Assembly: GCA_005281725.1 (NCBI GenBank)
Contig: SSBO01000003.1
Location: 6,868,776 to 6,932,775 of the forward strand
Reading direction: 5' to 3'
Source: Wuchereria bancrofti
Taxonomy: Eukaryota; Nematoda; Chromadorea; Rhabditida; Onchocercidae
DNA: 64,000 nt
The position numbers and the translations under genes are program-made. Position 1 is the first letter of the stretch, and the number at the start of each line of letters is the position of its first letter. The notes beneath the pieces are model-generated. The model did not search any database and was not told the DNA's origin. It was given only the letters and a program-made list of their open reading frames with translations. Below, one piece after another: positions 48,901 to 60,405 of the stretch.

Positions 48901-51900
48901 TCCTCGAAATGACAGAAAATTTTCAACATTTTGGTATCGGAAAATTGATTTTAAGAAATTTCCACAATAATTATTTAAAATTTTATTAAAAAATGAAAGA
49001 AATAGGAAGAAACTAGAGGAAAATATTTAAGCATAAAAATAAATTTAATAATGGAACTTACAATAATCAGGAAATCGCTGAAGGCACATTTTAGCAATAT
49101 GTATTGGTGGTTTAAGTATCCTTAGTCGATCATAACGTTTATTAGAAGCTTTACATATGAGGAAAAGATCGGTGAAAAGTATGCAATGTGCATCTACCTG
49201 AAATGAAAAAAACATGTAAAACTTAATGTATCATGTTTAAAAGGAAAAAAGAAAAAATAAATTAGTTAATTTTCCATTCAATAAACCTTTGTTCCCTGTT
49301 TGCCATCTTTCATTTTCAAATCAGCACGCAAATAAACACGACGAAATTGTGGTTGTCCCACAAAATATGGCATCGGATCGGCCAAACGAATATAGCATTT
49401 AATCGGGAATATCTGGAATTAAATTTCATTTGAATAATTTGTAATTGATCGACCAAAATTACCATAAATATTATGGAAAATATCAAGCAACAGAAAAAAT
49501 AAATAAATAGATCGAGAAGAAAAAATGCTTTGATGAAATTAAACGTTTTCTACCAAGTTAAAAAATAAGTAATTTAAACTTTTTTAATATATTACTGACA
49601 ATAGTGTATGAATCTTCATTTCTTTAAGTAAATAAATTTAAATGACAGTGTAAAAATGTAAATGTCAAATTTTGAGATTGGAATAAAAGTGAATTCACAC
49701 GTTATATTCACAGTAAAAGACATCAACAAAGTAAAACTATTACTTACCTTTTCAAACTCTTCACAATCAACGGCTTCATAACTCTCAATTGCTCTCGATA
49801 ATTCATTTAATTTATTTTGCAAGTCGTTGTTATTTAATGTTTCTTCAACATTTCGTGTCGCTTTTTCGATTCGTACTATCATATCCTAGAAATTGGTATC
49901 TTTCAATAGAACCATTATATTAGGCCTAGAATCCTAGTACAAGTTTACTAGTAGCAATTTATCATCCTTTTCTTAATGATACCTAAAAAAATTGATAAGA
50001 AAGTTAGAGGAAACAGTTCATAAAAATGAACCTAAGAATTAATAAAAAAAGTCAACTGACTAAGTAAATAATTAGTGATAATATTTGTTCAACAGTAATT
50101 AATTAAAATAAATAGATGCAATACCTGAATAGTATCTCGTTCCGTATCATCAACGGTATGCTTAAGAACAGCTTTGAGAAGTAAACTGTATCGCGTGAGA
50201 CGTTGCATCGGATTCGTTAACGCATCCAATAAACGTTGTCGCCTCATTGTATCTTGCGATTCTGCCCACTAAAGTTCCAACAATAATTATAAAACAGTAA
50301 ACAAATTAAAACAATATTCAAACATCATTGCAAAAACAAGTTTATCTTGTAAATTTTCGCCAAATTACAGGGATTTAAATTATTCGTAAAATTTATGATT
50401 TCTTAAAATGTTAAAAAATAATTTTGATTGTGAATAAACTTGAAACACTCTAAGCTAGTCATAACTTTCTTCCTTTTACTAATATTACTCAAGTACTCAA
50501 TATTTAATCATGTATACATATAAGTAATACAAAATTATTTCTGTTTTTTCAAATGAAACATCAATTCAGAAGTAAAATAATGAAATGCACCGTAACAAAT
50601 TCGCGAAATAGTTCATTTTCTTTTTGACATTTCTGCACATAGCTATAACAATCGGCATGACCGTATATGAAAGTTGTATAGCAAGGCCACCATTCATCAA
50701 TTCGTTCAAAACCGGATTTCAGGATTGCTGGATCAAGAGGAGTGCCATTATTTCTGCAAAAAAAAAAAATGAAAAAAAATGGTACTTATATTGTCATGAT
50801 TCGAAAAAATAAAATATCACTAAAAAAAAATTTCCTAGACAAACAGCAGGAAAGCAAATTAAAGATTATTAAAATTTTCCAGCAATCATTTCCTGATATT
50901 CGCTATAGTGAATGTTTGGAAGTTATTTAGAAAATGAGAAAACCTTGAAGTTTGAAGCATTGGTAATACTGCTTTTTTCCAAAATTTCGAATTATGAAGA
51001 TAAAGTTCAGGATAATTAAGAAAGACTCGACGTGGGTCAACGTCACGCATATAGCCAACTTCTTGCATTTTTAGAAAGCACTGACAAAGTTCATTCATTT
51101 GTTTCAAAAGCTAAAAATAAATTGCCAAATTTTAATTCAACTTTTAGTAAAAATTAAAAAAGATTAACTATATCAAAAGAAAGAAAAAAAAAGGAAAAGA
51201 TATCTTTCCTCATTTTTCATTCTTATGCAATATTTATCGAAATTCATCTGTTGCATGAAAAAGTCCATTTCTGCTTATCTTTCAAACAATTTCAAATTTA
51301 ATTTTATTCTCATTAACTTTAAAGTTTAAAGTCTGTTGTTATTCATACAAAAAAAAAAAAATCACATTTTCTAATTATTTGTAAATTAAATTGCGAAAAT
51401 CGTCCATTTTCTTTCGCTTTTTTTTTAACTAGGAAAAAGTATCCTGCCAAATCTCTATAACTAATCTTTTATGAAGTATTTAAAAAACTTTTCTGTTCTA
51501 GAAAAAAAGAGAGAAATTGTTTAGGAAAAGTTTATTTGCCTGCAAATATCGATGTTCGGTTGTGACAAATTCCCAAATAGCTTCCTGCTGTTCATATGCA
51601 TGCTTACTTAATTCCTCCTGTAATTTTGATGATTTAAATGTAACAGTTTGAACTTCCGATGTATTTAAAGGGAGAAGAAGGAGAGAGAGAGAAACAGAGA
51701 AAAAGATAGAAAAAAAAAGACTTGAAATCACAAACAACGGAACATTCTGTTTTCAGTTTTGGAAATTTCTCACCAATATCTTTTCAGTTTGTCATGAAAT
51801 TCCAAAAGAAAAAAAAAATTAGTTATGACATATTTCGATATTATCTAGCTGATATGTATCATCTTGTGTCGTGATAAAGACAAATCAAGTTCAAATTTCA

Positions 51901-54432
51901 CGTCAACTTACGTTATCACCAACAATATTGGTCCAGTGAGATTCAAGCTCAAACATTGGTACCGGTTTCTGCACCTCATCTTTCAGCAATGTTAAACGTG
52001 CAAGCATTTCGGCTTTGTCCTCAAATAATCCGAATGTTTTTTTTTTCTTTCTCGTTGAACATATATTTCAAATTTCTGTTTTAATTTCTATTTTAATTTA
52101 AAAATTCCTCTTAAAATTCAACTTTATAAAAGATAAAATTCTATCTAACCTTTCCAAAAAATAAACTTCTCCTACTGGTAGCAGCTATGTTGCGCAAACG
52201 TCTTGTTCCACTGACACTACTATCGTCGTGCAAAACGATCGAGGATAAATCCTCAGAACATGACGGTTCATCTAATGCTATACTAAAACTAACAACCAAT
52301 AATACCAATAATTTTTAAAGCTTAAAAAATGGAAACAACAAAAGCACAAATTCTATAAAAAATACGAGCTTCTAATTTTTTTTTAATATAACTTTTGTTG
52401 AAAAGAAAAAAAAATTGAGAAGAACATACATGCAACTCAATCAAAACATAAAAATGCCAAGTAAAGCTGTAAGCATATAACAATAAGGTTTTAACATTTC
52501 GTTTAAATAAAAATCATTCACTTTTCCTTCAAAATATATTTAAAAATTTTAAAGTTTAGACAAAACTTATTTTTGCCGGAAATTTACAATTTATACCAAA
52601 ATAAATCAAAGAAATCATCCGGAGGCTGATAAATTTTAGTTCTAAATTTTTCATTTACAATCGAATCAAGAATTTGGTTCATACAGGGTGGATTAATTTC
52701 TATGATGTCATAGGAAAATAAGTCCTTCTGATGCTCTAAATATTCCAAAATTGGTCTTTTTCAAATAATTCCTCTTTTCTCTCTCTCTCTTTCTCTCCTT
52801 CACACACTTATTTCGAAGCACAGTAAGAAAGGATACTATCAAAAATGTTGAAATTATTGAAGATGATTCAGTAGAAAGAAGAAAATGTCTAATATCCAAT
52901 AGGTCATCATCATTTAGATATATGCTTAAGACAGATTAGCATTCTTTTAGCGCAATGACATCCAGTATAAATGTCCTTAATTTGTCCCATACCAATGACC
53001 TTGGGACAAATGATTGTAAAATCTAAAGATTGTTGTCTTTACAACAAATTGTTGCCAAAATTCATCAGTCTAAATACCGATACCAAGATGATAGGAATTT
53101 GAAATGAGAAAGAGAAAAGGAGGAAAAAAAGAGAGAAAAAAAGAAGAAAGAATGTCAACTGTTCAATGTACAAAAAGAAATTAAAGTTTCCCTTTTGCTA
53201 AACTTCTGACAACTTTTGTCACTTTTAGCCTTAACAAGTAGCTATTGTGTAAGCAATTCATCAAACTCTAATTCTAACAGCTTATTTGAATTAACAACAG
53301 ATCACATCATCATATCACTTAAGCAACAAGGGAAAAAGGATAAACGATGAAAGATTAAAGGGATGATAGCTTATTGAAGAAGATGAAACTAGAAAGGAAA
53401 TAGAGTAACATAAAGTTAAGATCAAAGGTAATTGTTGCTGCTTACGAGAGTTTCCCAATGAGAATTATCTTTGTGAAGTAAACATTTCACCCATCAAATT
53501 GCTATCGAATTGCCCGCAGTGATTTCTTTCTTTTAACATTTCTAGCAAAAGATATTGCAATGATTAAAGATAGGTAAAACAGATTTAACTTTTTTTGTTC
53601 CTTACAATTACACTTAAGTTTCACTTACACTTAATCGTTAATGACTAGAATTTCGTAAAAATTTGATATTGATGAGTAGAACTAAAGTATATATTACTGA
53701 TAATTTGATCATTTATTCGGACTGAATCTAGCAATATGAGCTATCAGTTAAAATCAAAGCCTATTTCGATCATTGCGTTTGTTGTTGAAGAAATATATCT
53801 AAAGTGAATTCCTCCTGATACTTTCATAAAATTTCAAACAGTAACGGAACTGCAAATGCAGTAATGTTACGCATTAGTAATACAACGCGCAATGAGTACA
53901 GGCAAGCAAATCCTATAAAAAGCGTAAAGAAATGTAAAGGGTTGGCTGAATAAACCAACCAACTTGCAGTTTGCATTCCTGTTCAAGAAACCGGTAGTTG
54001 ACAGTTAACAGAGAAACCGAATGTACTAAAAGGCCAATGAACATATGTTTTAAATTTTTGAAGTGCAACCTTTCAGATGTTCAATTTTTGGAAAAGGATG
54101 GATTGCTTGATGATTTTCACCAAATGAAGAAGGAGCAAGGCATGATATTTTCTACTTTACTTTCATTCTGGTATACTTTTTTTACTTTACTTTCACACAA
54201 AGACACACACACACACACACACGCACACACACACACACATCTTTGCAGAGATTTTTGATTTATAGAATAATTGAACAGAATATATTAAAAAGAGAAAAAT
54301 GAAAATTAGAAAAATATACTTGAGCAGTATTGATTGACTTGTTGGTGAATTTTTCCGAGTTCTTGGCTCATAATCTTGACAACCACTTCCCGAATGCGAC
54401 GATGACAAATTATTGCCTCGACTGCGCGAAAG
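45908..54432 (-). CDS. PLEKHG5-like Rho guanine nucleotide exchange factor, 5' exons missing
   Basis: Seventeen exons (minus strand): 54432-54320, 52282-52150, 52046-51912, 51617-51540, 51110-50944, 50753-50591, 50268-50125, 49885-49748, 49412-49287, 49197-49062, 48559-48424, 48286-48090, 47945-47645, 47531-47267, 46916-46743, 46662-46509, 46236-45908; 962 residues with consistent phases. The DH domain (about 138-345) starts [17 protein letters not shown] and contains [14 protein letters not shown] and [20 protein letters not shown]. The PH domain (about 370-490) contains [17 protein letters not shown] and RILKPPIHI. This layout and wording match human PLEKHG5/Syx, a RhoA activator at cell junctions and in neurons. 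The tail is Ser-rich, with [11 protein letters not shown] and the end LETSYVSHQ. The first visible exon has no ATG, so upstream exons exist in 54433-64000 or beyond. The exon 4 donor is GC; the exon 3 acceptor (GAGAAAG before ten A) lacks a pyrimidine tract. Confidence 0.85.
54194..54240. repeat. AC/GT dinucleotide microsatellite
   Basis: About 18 AC units with a few interruptions (AGAC near the left end, one CG). It lies in the RhoGEF intron about 80 bp downstream of the first visible exon's donor. Confidence 0.9.
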
Positions 54433-57119
54433 CTAAATTTATGTTCCATTAATAGCTGATTTTATAACATTTCACATGGATGACTTGTATTCTCGAAGAA
54501 CTAATTATGCTAACAGACTTAACCAAATTTAACGTTGAGTCAACAAGATCGGCGAATATAATTAGCATTTTTAGACAATCCTTGCATAGAGGAAAATTAT
54601 TAATGCTAAAAAATTAATGATTAAATTATGTGAAATGATACATACAAATTTATTTTTATGGAGGAATTAAAAAAAAAAAATTGAAATGTCCAAGAGAAGA
54701 ATATAGATGATTAATTAATGTAAACAAAGATATCAAAAAAAGGAAATTTTGATAGGAATAAATAAAAAAGAAATTAACTATTTAATTTACTATTTGGATG
54801 AGCAATCCTCCTATATTTACATTTTTATTCAGGCAGTGAATATGCAAACTCTCTTTCCTATACTTTTATAATAATCTTTAACTAAATTAGTATGAATTAA
54901 ATATTATAAGAAACGCTTCATTCACTGACCCATTAACAAAATATGCCATATTTGATAATAAATAATGAATTGTTCAAGTAATTTATAACGACATTCAATA
55001 AGTAATAACTATAAATCAATTACTAGCTATTAATTAATATAACTTTATTGCTATTTACATCTCCTCTTTATAATTATCCATAACTTTCTTCAAAAGAGTT
55101 ACTCTATTCTAAACATGTTTTTGACTAGTTTGTCATTTTAAAAATGTCAAATATTCGTTACAAACTTTTTGTTACCATTGAATTTGAAATTAATTTGGTA
55201 ATTTCCACTTATATAAATGGTTATGAGGTAATTGTGCATGAAATGAGAAATATTGAAAACAATATGTTTTAGAGCATTGCATTATAGTAAGGAAAATTGG
55301 TCACTGAAAGAGGCAATGAAAACACTTTGATTCTCTCTCCAATGATACTAAATATTTTTACTTTTCAATTCACCTGCCATCATCCTTCCACCATTATTGC
55401 AATCAACAATATAAATAATGGACTATTTGAGAAGTAGAAAAAAAAAACAAAAAGTATATTTTACCTCATTTTTGCTCTCAAAAGTATCCCATGAAAAATT
55501 TCAAATGATCAATTTAATATTTTTCATTGCAATCTTTCTAAAATCAGGATTTCCAGCCAAGAAACAGATTTTATCTATTATCTGACTTGTTTCGGTTGAC
55601 ATTTTCAACATAATATTTGTTCATAAATGCATCGCAACATTAGAAAAAAAGTAGATCAATACCATAAAAATGATTCAAAAAATATCTGCGAATAGGTCTA
55701 TTGAGAAAACTGAGCAATTCTTGATTTTCTCAAAACAAATATTTAATTTGAGTTTTTAGAAAATTCGAAAATTTCAGACTAAGCAAATAAATATTTCATG
55801 ACAAGAACACTCGTACATATTGTAATTAACATTTCGAATCTGAAAAAAAATAGAAGAAAAAAACAGTTTTGAAAAGAGTACAACTATACTTTATAAAATC
55901 TATAATAGTATATTTCAAAGAATTTTTAACCCTCAAATTATAAAAATCAATTTAAAAAGTTATGGTTTAAGATGATGAAATTGCACCAAATTCAATTCAT
56001 CCATTCAATAGAATTTAGTTACTTATCTAAAAGCAAATCAACGATTTAAAAAAAAGAAACCATAAAATAGTTAATTAAATAGTTAAGTCTTTCACGAATA
56101 TAATCTCTCAAAAATTGTCAACAAATTACTGGAAAAAAACCAGAAAAAAAGAAAATTTAATTTAATCATCGAGAAAAAATATTGAAGAATTTCAATAAAG
56201 ATTTAAAATTTGAAAAAACATTACTGATTAGGAATGTTTAACAGAATTAAGACTTTCTCGACATATAGCCTGCGGCATTTGCTGGATGATAAATAAAACT
56301 TTCGTCACTTGAAATTTCTAAAACTAAACCTAAAATAATGTTAAGTGCTTAACTAATTTTAATTATTCAGCTTAATAAATTATTTATTCTGTTCAAAATG
56401 ATATATTAAAAGGAAAACTAACGAAAGTAAACAGAAAGGGATAAGAAAATAAAAAGAGAAAAAATCTCATTGGAGTGATTTTCAAATAGAAGAAACAAAT
56501 GATGGGAGGAAGAGATGTGTATTATTATATTGAAGATTAAAATTGGCTAAAGATTTCTTTAAAAAATTAAAATTACTGGACAGACACATACAAATTCATA
56601 TGGTCAATTCAATATACATCATAAAACGTTCTGTTTTTAAGATTTGCATGCCAAATATATACATTTATTTTACAAAATAACTTAATTTTTCAAAAAAAAA
56701 AAAAACAATTAATTACAAAATTAACCGAAACTATTGCCATTAAAATTCATCATCCCATTTTCAGTTCTCTTATTGAAAATGGTGGAATTTATTATCCTAC
56801 TGCGGGAGCAAACAAAAAAGGGTGTTAATTTAATCGGTCGTCAATTTTTCCAAATGCAATGTGATGTACTACTTAGATAAATATCGTTTTCCTTTAATTC
56901 AACATCTTTACCAAAACAAGAATTCGAAACAATTCGTTACAATTAAATTTATTAACAAAACAAAAAGATAAATAAACAAAAGTTTATGCAAAAATCATTA
57001 AGTATCAATTATTCCTATTATATTAATATGCGAACAAATATTATACAGTAAACATATGAATTTAGGAAATATAATTTCAAAATTTTTATTTGTAAAGTTT
57101 TTAAAAAAAACTGGACATC

Positions 57120-57180
57120 ATTGTCTCTCGGTTCTTTCTCTCCCCTTCCTCTCTCCCTCCTTTTCTCTCTCTCTTCATCG
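57120..57180. repeat. CT-rich polypyrimidine tract
   Basis: About 60 bp composed almost entirely of C and T on the plus strand (TCTCTCCCTCCTTTTCTCTC), immediately left of the less AT-rich island. Purine-rich on the RhoGEF coding strand. Confidence 0.85.
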
Positions 57181-57229
57181 ACTTTCCATAAAATGTCCCA
57201 TTGGCAATTGATGATAAAACGAAAGAAAT

Positions 57230-57540
57230 GAACCTCAAATTATCGCTCAATTTACACTCTAAAGCGATCCTTGTCTTCAATCATTCCGGATCAGTAACTG
57301 AATGAATCAGAGATCTAGACCGAATATTTGGAATGTTTGAAGTGAGCCAGATGAATTCAGCACCTGAACTGGAGAGGGAGGTATCTGACAGGTTGAAGTT
57401 AATCATCCATTTGCTCAAATCTACTCCCTTCATCAATCATTTGCCCTCATTTTCATCGGAACTTGTATCGAGCAAATGGTAGGATAATCAATTCTTAACA
57501 ACGACTACAATGAAGGAAGAGGAAGAGGACAAGAAGGTAA
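57230..57540. other. Less AT-rich island, possible alternative 5' exon or promoter
   Basis: Roughly 310 bp of mixed-composition sequence in very AT-rich DNA. On the plus strand an ATG at 57352 opens a 43-codon ORF starting MNSAPELEREVSDRLKLIIH. On the minus strand a frame of over 40 codons is open, including WMINFNLSDTSLSSSGAEFI. Neither is recognised. It could be the RhoGEF transcription start region. Confidence 0.3.
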
Positions 57541-59500
57541 CATTTTATTTTACAACGGTTAAATAGTCCAATTAAGTTGATGAAATATTTCAGTAAACAA
57601 AGATGCATAATGTCCATCGGTGTTCCTAAAGAATTTTAATCCGCGGAGTGTAAGTAAGGTAAATGATGATGGTTAAATTATATCAGAAGAATAAATTCCT
57701 CAATTACTAATTTTTACCACAGAAGAGATTTCTTCATTTATTTCAATTCTATTTCATCTAAATTTATTTGCTTAATTGACTTAATTTGCCTTACAACATT
57801 TTAACAAATAAATTTTCTTAAAAATGATTCAGAATTAAGAATGATTGAGCTAAATTAACAATGCTAACTTTTAATTTTAAATTTTCAGAAGCATTAAATG
57901 GGATAATTTTGGAATGAATGTAAGATAGTTTTAACAAGAAAATACATTGAAATGACAGCTTAAAAAGGCACTTAACAGGTGAAAATTAATGAAAAGAAGG
58001 TAAAAAAATTTTATTTGCAACTAGATTTTGAAAAAGAGAAGACTTTCCTTTTTCTCAAATGATAACGATTGAAAAAGAGCAGAGAAAAACACAAAAACTT
58101 TGGAAGATCGATTGAAATTGCACAAACAGAAATATTAATTCGTTTGCAATAAAACTACAAGAAAACTTTTATAATAGCTAATGCAATCATTATTAGTCAA
58201 TTTTTCAACGTATTAATAATAGGACAGGTGGAATGGACAAAATTCTATTTTAATTTTAATATCAGAGGAATAAAATATTTCAAACTATGATTTGGATGAT
58301 TTCGTGCGGTACCAACTTTCATATTCTATATTCATCTTTTTTCCCACTTATATTCTACTAAAATTTCTAATCGACCGTTCTGCTAAAAGGATCAAAGAAT
58401 GAGCTACCAGAGGTTAATTCTGGTACTCACTTTTAATTGTACTAGTGCTTTTCATTTTCTTTTACTTTTAGCTTAATAATTCAATTTCTGATATATTCAG
58501 ATATAGAAGTAAAATTACTTTGCATGATTATTTTACTTTTTTAAAATTGTTTTATTTATATGAGTAACAATTTATCATTTATAAATCAATAATATCACTG
58601 ACTGCAACGAAAGAACAACTTGCAATATTCCATGGGACAAGTAAATGACCAGATGACTAAGGTGGGAATAAAACCTGACACATTATAAGGTTTCTTTAAA
58701 AATGAATCATTTTATTTGTGAAATTCCCCACGCCTCTTTTCCAAGTCCACAATTTTAGTTTGAATTTCAAATTTCTTATCTTTTTCTTCTGGTATATTTC
58801 GATGCCACAATTCACATTTAAATTCATTCACTTACAAATTCGTAAAGTTAATAATTTGTAAAGTTAATAAGTTGGAACATTAAAGATAGCGCACATTTAT
58901 CAGCTCAGAAAAATTGCACAAACTCAGTTACAATCCTAATTCAGTCGTCTTAATGATTCATTGCTGCTGAATGAGAAGAATTAAACTTTGATGATGACCT
59001 AAGCTTAAATTAAGCTGAAAATATGTAACGACAGCTGCTGTTTTTCGTGAAGTGATGTGTAATCCTTGTGAAATGATATGTACTGCTACGTACGTCAAGT
59101 TACGTCACAAAAGAAAACAATAATAGCAATAGAAAATGATTTCATTTGTGTGACTAAAAAAGTGGAAATATTTTTCATTGGTGGAAGGAAATGAAAAAGC
59201 TTTATGTCCTGGGCGACTATTCCGCATTTTCATTCGTGTAAATTTTTAAACCACGGATAGCTCCGCATCGATTAGTAGTAAAAATTCATGACTTCATCAT
59301 TTCAAAGTTTGCTGAAGCAGTCCGTATAGATAGCTTCGGAAAAAAGTTAGCTTCAGAAAAAAATAAATGTAATGATGATAGGATAACCTTATCTTTCAGA
59401 TATGATTTGGAAATTGATCTTATGAAACGAATGAAATTCAATGATTTCAACAAATTGAACTAAATAATGAAATGTGAAAGTGAGAGAAAATGAGCGGAAA

Positions 59501-59800
59501 ATGTCTGAAATTATGAGAAAAATGAAATTATTTCGTTTGCCTCATAATTTTTCCACCATTATAAATTTTACTTCTGACAAAATAGTGGAAAAGAGATTTA
59601 ATTTAATTCGAGTTAATGCGGCAATCTTTTTGCATACAAATTTTGAACAAGAAATAAATAACGAAAAACATTCTTTCTTAAAAAAAAGATCGAAATTGGT
59701 TCGAAGAAGCAATTCTTCGAAATTTGTAATTAAAATTAAAGTAAAATTGAAAAGAATGGAAAATCGAATAATATTTGAAATGTTCTGTGAAATGGAATGA
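59501..59800 (+). CDS. Possible 99-residue ORF, unrecognised and doubtful
   Basis: The longest forward ORF in the 9.6-kb gap, from ATG at 59501 to TGA. It is rich in Lys, Arg, Asn, Ile and Phe (for example KKRSKLVRRSNSSKFVIKIK), which is what AT-rich non-coding DNA produces. No signal peptide, domain or splice context was seen. Confidence 0.12.
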   Translation: MSEIMRKMKLFRLPHNFSTIINFTSDKIVEKRFNLIRVNAAIFLHTNFEQEINNEKHSFLKKRSKLVRRSNSSKFVIKIKVKLKRMENRIIFEMFCEME

Positions 59801-60373
59801 ATACTTTATGGAAACATTGCAGCACATTGGAGAAAAAAAAAAGAAAAAACCACTTGAAAGGAAGAGGATGAATTCCCTCAATCAACAGTAAAATGAGTTT
59901 TTCGTCAGTCAAAAATATTCTCCATTTAAAAAAAAGAAGAAAAAAATAAGAAATAAAAATACATCGTCAACAACATTCAATCATTCATCTCACGATTTAA
60001 TTCTTTTTTTTTTTTTGCAAAATGCAATATCGGAATTAGCGTTCCGAAATTGCTATTTGTTTCCTAGAAGCAGTAAATTCTGATCTTCAATATTTTAATT
60101 TTAAATAAAAGTAAAGCTGAGAGAGAAGTATGTTCATTTGAAAAGTGCTAATGCAAATTTAGCATTGCTAATTTTTGACGAATCTAAAATAAACAAAAAG
60201 TATTAATGTAGAAAAAAGTAAACTGATCGAATAAAGTGAGGTAAGAATGAGTTAGCACTCCACTAATAATTATTTACAATTAGAGATATGCTAATATAGA
60301 TAAACAGACAACTTGAAATAGCTAAACAAAATTATATGATAAAACAATCAGTCTAAAATCTCTGTGTCAACCT

Positions 60374-60405
60374 TTATCACCTGCTATATAAATAGCAGGT
60401 GATAA
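60374..60405. repeat. Perfect 14-bp inverted repeat with 4-nt spacer
   Basis: TTATCACCTGCTAT (60374-60387), spacer ATAA, then its exact reverse complement ATAGCAGGTGATAA (60392-60405). Each arm contains an E-box (CACCTG / CAGGTG), and the centre reads TATATAAATAG. Confidence 0.9.

Noticed and set aside
53998..54258. 86-codon forward ORF across the AC repeat.
   Set aside because: It is antisense within a RhoGEF intron and its end is encoded by the microsatellite (Thr-His repeats).
54193..54408. Reverse ORF ending in Cys-Val repeats.
   Set aside because: Only its first part is the RhoGEF exon (54432-54320); the rest is intron and GT microsatellite.
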